Below, piece by piece: positions 6,757 to 9,817 of a DNA stretch of 9,817 nucleotides. The translations under genes and the position numbers were made by a program. The stretch is from Chlorobiota bacterium (GTDB lineage: Bacteria > Bacteroidota > Ignavibacteria > SZUA-365 > JAADGX01), in assembly GCA_013152135.1 (NCBI GenBank), contig JAADGX010000197.1:1-9817 (forward strand). Direction: 5' to 3'. The notes under the pieces are model-generated. The model did not search any database, was not told the origin of the DNA, and worked only from the letters and a program-made list of their open reading frames with translations. Numbering within the stretch: the stretch's first letter is position 1; every line of letters begins with the position of its first letter.

Positions 6757-8046
6757 CTACAGTTTTACGACGCGATTGATCCAGGAGTAGCAGGCGTCTT
6801 TCGGCTTGTACGTATCGCCGGGGTTCAGGTGGCGCACGAACAGATCCTCGCGTGACGGAAGAAGTGTCTTCCAGCTTGCGATCAATTCCTTGGCGCGAGA
6901 CCGGACCGTTTCGTCCCTGGCTGCCAGTTTGAACGTGTTGATGGCAAGCCTTGTCACGACGCGATCGTCAAATGTTACCTTGTCCCATCCTCCGCGTTTC
7001 ATGACGCAGGAACGCACTTGCTCCGCATACGCCTGCCCGATGAGCAGGTATGCCTCCCCGTCATTGGGCTTGATTTTCAAAGCTTTTTCGGCGTAGGTGC
7101 GGGTCTTGGGGTATTTGCTGCTGCTGAACGCGTTCTTGGCCAGGTTGATCCAGACGTCGCGGGAGGAAGGGTCCAACTTGGCGGCTTGAAGGAAAGCTCG
7201 TTCCGCTTCACTGTATTTTTCCAGGTAAGCGGCGCTTATACCGAGGCGATTCCAATAATTGAAAACATCGGGTTTCAGTTCCGTGAGTTTTTTGAAGTAC
7301 ACGTACGCGCTGTCGTGATCCTTCGCCATTTCCACGAAACTCACGGCGAGATCGTACAATTTCTGGACATTGTCGGGATCCGCCTGGTAGGCGTCGCGAA
7401 GCACCGCAATGTATTGATCTGGATCCGTAATCGCGGATTTCAAAAGGGACTGCGCCGTCTCGTTGTTCGGGTCTTTTTTCAGAATGGCTCGGGATACGGA
7501 AATGAGGCGGCTTTCATATTCAGGGTTGTTATCCTTGAATTTCGCGTAGAGTATCGCCATCCGCAGCAGGTAATAAGGATCCGCGGCTTCGTAGTTTTCA
7601 CCGACGCCGTTTTCATATGCCTTCAAAGCTTCTTCTTCCTTGCCGTCGAAATATGCTTCGAGGTAGTATCCTTTTCGTAGCCAGTACTGCGGGGCGCGAT
7701 CCGGGAACGTCTTGATCGCGTTATCGACAACGATGAGAAGGCTGTCCCGCCATCCATCGCGCAAGGGACTCTCAGGGTTCGCATCGAGGAACCCGGAATA
7801 GATTTTCATCATGCGGCGATGCAACGTTTTGAACCGTGCAGGGTGAGATTCCAGGATTTGCCACCCGTACTTCAGCGCCTCGACACCATCGTTGATTTTG
7901 GCGTATTCCAGGAACAAGCTCCACTTTTGCAGGAGTTGCGGATCGTCTCCTTTAGCGGTCGGGTTTCCATTCCCCTGGGCAAGGCCGGAGCCTGCGCCTC
8001 CGACAAACCCGCAGAGCAGAACAATTATTATTACAAGGCGTTTCAT
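6757..8046 (-). CDS. Secreted TPR-repeat protein
   Basis: This is a 429-residue protein with an N-terminal signal peptide (KR followed by a hydrophobic stretch, likely cleaved after GLA at 23), so it should be periplasmic or envelope-associated. Helical tetratricopeptide-type repeats fill the middle. The clearest lie at about 228-260, 264-294 (YWNRLGISAAYLEKYSEAER), 297-328 (NLAKNAFSSSKYPKTRTYAE) and 330-345 (EAYLLIGQAYAE); degenerate helical pairs extend back to about 40. TPRs bind partner proteins and have no catalytic role themselves. The C-terminal about 80 residues lack repeats and carry two cysteines (C347, C419) that could form a disulfide. A strong AAGGAG lies 8 bases before the ATG. 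It lies 21 bases after the outer-membrane barrel gene and 8 before rpiB. A specific function cannot be named; the context suggests an envelope-assembly or scaffolding role together with the barrel. Confidence 0.9.
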   Translation of the reverse strand: MKRLVIIIVLLCGFVGGAGSGLAQGNGNPTAKGDDPQLLQKWSLFLEYAKINDGVEALKYGWQILESHPARFKTLHRRMMKIYSGFLDANPESPLRDGWRDSLLIVVDNAIKTFPDRAPQYWLRKGYYLEAYFDGKEEEALKAYENGVGENYEAADPYYLLRMAILYAKFKDNNPEYESRLISVSRAILKKDPNNETAQSLLKSAITDPDQYIAVLRDAYQADPDNVQKLYDLAVSFVEMAKDHDSAYVYFKKLTELKPDVFNYWNRLGISAAYLEKYSEAERAFLQAAKLDPSSRDVWINLAKNAFSSSKYPKTRTYAEKALKIKPNDGEAYLLIGQAYAEQVRSCVMKRGGWDKVTFDDRVVTRLAINTFKLAARDETVRSRAKELIASWKTLLPSREDLFVRHLNPGDTYKPKDACYSWINRVVKL

Positions 8047-8054
8047 GGCAGTTT

Positions 8055-8060
8055 CTCCTT
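8055..8060 (-). promoter_or_regulatory. Strong Shine-Dalgarno of the TPR gene
   Basis: AAGGAG on the minus strand, 8 bases before the ATG at 8046, supports that start. It is the only textbook ribosome binding site in the window. Most other starts here have weak or no Shine-Dalgarno, so this gene may be translated more independently than its operon neighbours. Confidence 0.65.
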
Positions 8061-8067
8061 CCAGGTT

Positions 8068-9282
8068 TTACTCATCGCCCGGTCTGGTCTGGAACCACAA
8101 CTCACCGGCGCTGATCGAAAAGTAAACGCGGAATATCGAATCGTAACCCGTTGGAGTGTTCTCGTTTCCGCGCCATCCATACGAAAGGGCGATGTCACCG
8201 CGCGTGTACGTGCCGATGGGAAAACCGAATCCCGCGGTGATAAACGTTTCCGTGATGGCTGTTCCATTAATTTCAACATTCATGACCCGATAATACGTTC
8301 CAAATCTGTATGCCAACCGATCGATAAACGATGCTGCCATTTCAGATGATGGTTGGTGTTCAATTCCGGCAGCTAGAGTATACATGTTTCGCAGGCGAAA
8401 TTGTTCCGGATTATCATGTACGGTCGCACTCCAGTCCTGTCCGCTGTATTCCGTACCGATCATCCATCTCGACCCCAGTTGATACGTGGCGCCCACGTGA
8501 AACGAGGCGGGTATATCGAATTTCCCTGTTCCGAGCGTCAACGTCGTGTCCCGGTCCACGTATGAGAGCTGAAGCGTGCGGTCTTCCGCAATGCGACTGG
8601 CCGTGGAGAAACTGGCGCCGATGTTCAAGCCCGGCAAAGCACTCAGGACGACACCGAGTGTTCCACGAGGACCGCCGTGGGAAATAACCAACTGTTGATT
8701 GGTGTCGTGGTAATTCGCGGAAGAAAAATCAACGGCGGCAACGCGTGACAGCGAGCCGAACAGGTATTCGAAAGACGCTCCAAGGTGAAGCCAGGGAAAA
8801 GGGCGATACGAACTTCCGAAACGGACGAGACTGAGCCCCCCCGTTCCGCTGTACTTCGCGTCCGCTGGTTGATCGCCGACCATTGTCGTCTTGTGAATCT
8901 TGTAATTGATCCGGGATACAGGGAGAAATCCCAGCACGAAGGTAATGCCGCGTTTGGGCAGCAGCGGCACCGCCAACTGCAAGCCCTGAATAGCCGAAGT
9001 CAAGCGGGAGACGTTCGTGTTGCCAAAGGCGGTGGATGTTTGTTCCACCGATACCTGCAACTGGATTCGTGTCGCCCGCAGTGTTGTCCATCCAGCCGGA
9101 TTCACCTGGTTAATGTCATACGACGAGAGAACGGGCGCGGCGATCGAACCCAACCCGATTTGTCGCACCGTCGATCCCAGGGAAAGTTCACCGATTCCGT
9201 AACGCGAGAGCACGGTGGAGCCGTTCTGCGCGTGCAGACATGATGTCAAAGCAATAACGATGAAGAAGACGTAGCGGATCAC
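8068..9282 (-). CDS. Predicted outer-membrane beta-barrel protein (FadL-like/Bacteroidota type)
   Basis: This 404-residue product has a signal sequence at 1-18. It is followed by SRYGIGEL (26-33), a glycine-rich turn region and NQVNPAGW (58-65), reminiscent of the N-terminal plug of FadL-like barrels. From about 68 to the end come alternating polar/hydrophobic strands with aromatic girdle residues (for example FVLGFLPVSRINYKI, YRFGTYYRVMNVEI, RGDIALSYGWRG), ending FSISAGELWF plus a short tail. The RYGIG start and an LWF-type ending recall a family of uncharacterised Bacteroidota outer-membrane proteins. The start codon is GTG at 9282, 7 bases after the upstream gene stop, with no clear Shine-Dalgarno. 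The signal end is ambiguous: LTSC (12-15) resembles a lipobox while LHA before Gln19 fits signal peptidase I. The transported substrate, if any, is unknown. The downstream TPR gene is probably a functional partner. Confidence 0.85.
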   Translation of the reverse strand: MIRYVFFIVIALTSCLHAQNGSTVLSRYGIGELSLGSTVRQIGLGSIAAPVLSSYDINQVNPAGWTTLRATRIQLQVSVEQTSTAFGNTNVSRLTSAIQGLQLAVPLLPKRGITFVLGFLPVSRINYKIHKTTMVGDQPADAKYSGTGGLSLVRFGSSYRPFPWLHLGASFEYLFGSLSRVAAVDFSSANYHDTNQQLVISHGGPRGTLGVVLSALPGLNIGASFSTASRIAEDRTLQLSYVDRDTTLTLGTGKFDIPASFHVGATYQLGSRWMIGTEYSGQDWSATVHDNPEQFRLRNMYTLAAGIEHQPSSEMAASFIDRLAYRFGTYYRVMNVEINGTAITETFITAGFGFPIGTYTRGDIALSYGWRGNENTPTGYDSIFRVYFSISAGELWFQTRPGDE

Positions 9283-9289
9283 GATAGGT

Positions 9290-9817
9290 TTATAATTGTC
9301 TCGTGTAAAGGATCTTGATACGGGGCCGGGTCAGCGAATCGGCCTCGGCGCCGAATAAACCATAGCGGTCGATGTCACTGTCCTCGTTAAACGACCGGAT
9401 GACGAATCCGTAATTACGTTGTGGATTGTTGACCCATCTCTGAACAGCCTGGATGAGGGGTGTTCCATAAAAAACGAAGACGCCGGTAGTGTCCCGGAAT
9501 CTGCCAAGGGCAGCGGTGCCAGCCAGTGAGTCCATTTTTGGCCCTAAACGTTCCACGATGAGCAGCGAGTCGACACCGCGATAGTTCTTTACCGTCCGTG
9601 CAGGGTCGAGTGTGACATAGACTTCGACACTGTTGACAATGGAGCCGAGCGGAATATCCTTGATATCGAAGGAGAGGAAAGCGCGGTCGGCAAGACCGCC
9701 TTGAATATTGAATTCGTTCGGATCGAGAGCGGGTCCGCTAATGGTGTACGTGTCGTCGAGAAAATTCGTCGTAATGGTGTCCAGCTTTGAATCGTTCTCC
9801 CAGACAATTGTCAACCG
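9290..9817 (-). CDS. DNRLRE-like domain protein, C-terminal part (5' end cut by window edge)
   Basis: An open frame enters from the right edge and ends at 9290. At least 175 residues are visible and no convincing start codon is inside; the TTG at 9814 is unlikely to be the real start. The segment is beta-rich. It has the pattern of DNRLRE-type domains of secreted and cell-surface proteins: AFLSFDIKDIPLGSIVNSVEVYV, then a mid-domain strand, VQRWVNNPQRNYGFVIRS, and a final strand PRIKILYTRQL. Such domains usually occur as non-catalytic modules in extracellular proteins. There is no T9SS-like C-terminal sorting tail visible: the protein ends right after the final strand. The stop is 7 bases before the GTG of the outer-membrane barrel gene, so these are co-transcribed and perhaps functionally linked at the cell surface. 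The domain name is a pattern judgement without a profile search. Confidence 0.75.
   Translation of the reverse strand, partial: RLTIVWENDSKLDTITTNFLDDTYTISGPALDPNEFNIQGGLADRAFLSFDIKDIPLGSIVNSVEVYVTLDPARTVKNYRGVDSLLIVERLGPKMDSLAGTAALGRFRDTTGVFVFYGTPLIQAVQRWVNNPQRNYGFVIRSFNEDSDIDRYGLFGAEADSLTRPRIKILYTRQL

Noticed and set aside
7018..7680. A 220-codon plus-strand open frame opposite the TPR gene.
   Set aside because: It is rich in Phe and Val as a reverse reading of Lys/Glu-rich TPR codons, with no independent start signal or homology.

Overview
The window is a gene-dense stretch of bacterial chromosome. Every supportable gene lies on the minus strand, so transcription runs from high to low coordinates. 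Nine genes cover nearly the whole window. No gap exceeds 194 bases, and I see no RNA gene, mobile element, CRISPR array or phage feature. By eye the DNA is moderately GC-rich. The gene set points to a diderm bacterium: a Tat translocase, a periplasmic peptidase, an outer-membrane barrel, a secreted TPR protein and long-chain prenyl synthesis. The barrel resembles a Bacteroidota-type family, the polyprenyl synthase has Bacteroidota/Chlorobi-like wording, and most starts lack a strong Shine-Dalgarno. I therefore infer a member of the FCB superphylum (Bacteroidota/Ignavibacteria/Chlorobi side), with moderate confidence and no species call.

First transcription unit, read from 9817 down to about 4881. 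The C-terminal part of a DNRLRE-like secreted or surface protein is cut by the window edge. It is followed by an outer-membrane beta-barrel protein, a secreted TPR protein, rpiB (ribose-5-phosphate isomerase B) and glyA (serine hydroxymethyltransferase). The first four are separated by only 7, 21 and 8 bases. A 76-base spacer precedes glyA, and a clear intrinsic terminator follows it. The first three genes look like an envelope cassette; rpiB and glyA are housekeeping genes of pentose and one-carbon metabolism.

Second transcription unit, from about 4880 down to the left edge. It holds tatC (twin-arginine translocase core), a long-chain polyprenyl diphosphate synthase that probably makes a quinone side chain or a related long prenyl chain, a secreted S9-family prolyl-oligopeptidase-type peptidase, and the first 236 codons of an ABC-F ATPase that runs off the window. 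Gaps are 9, 39 and 54 bases, consistent with an operon.

The most notable anomaly is in the polyprenyl synthase. Its reading frame is broken at a run of seven A residues, splitting an otherwise intact enzyme into two overlapping frames. This may be an assembly error, a real mutation, or a site rescued by slippage. Otherwise the region looks ordinary. I found no convincing evidence of an undescribed defence, mobile or regulatory system, and the remaining findings are modest.
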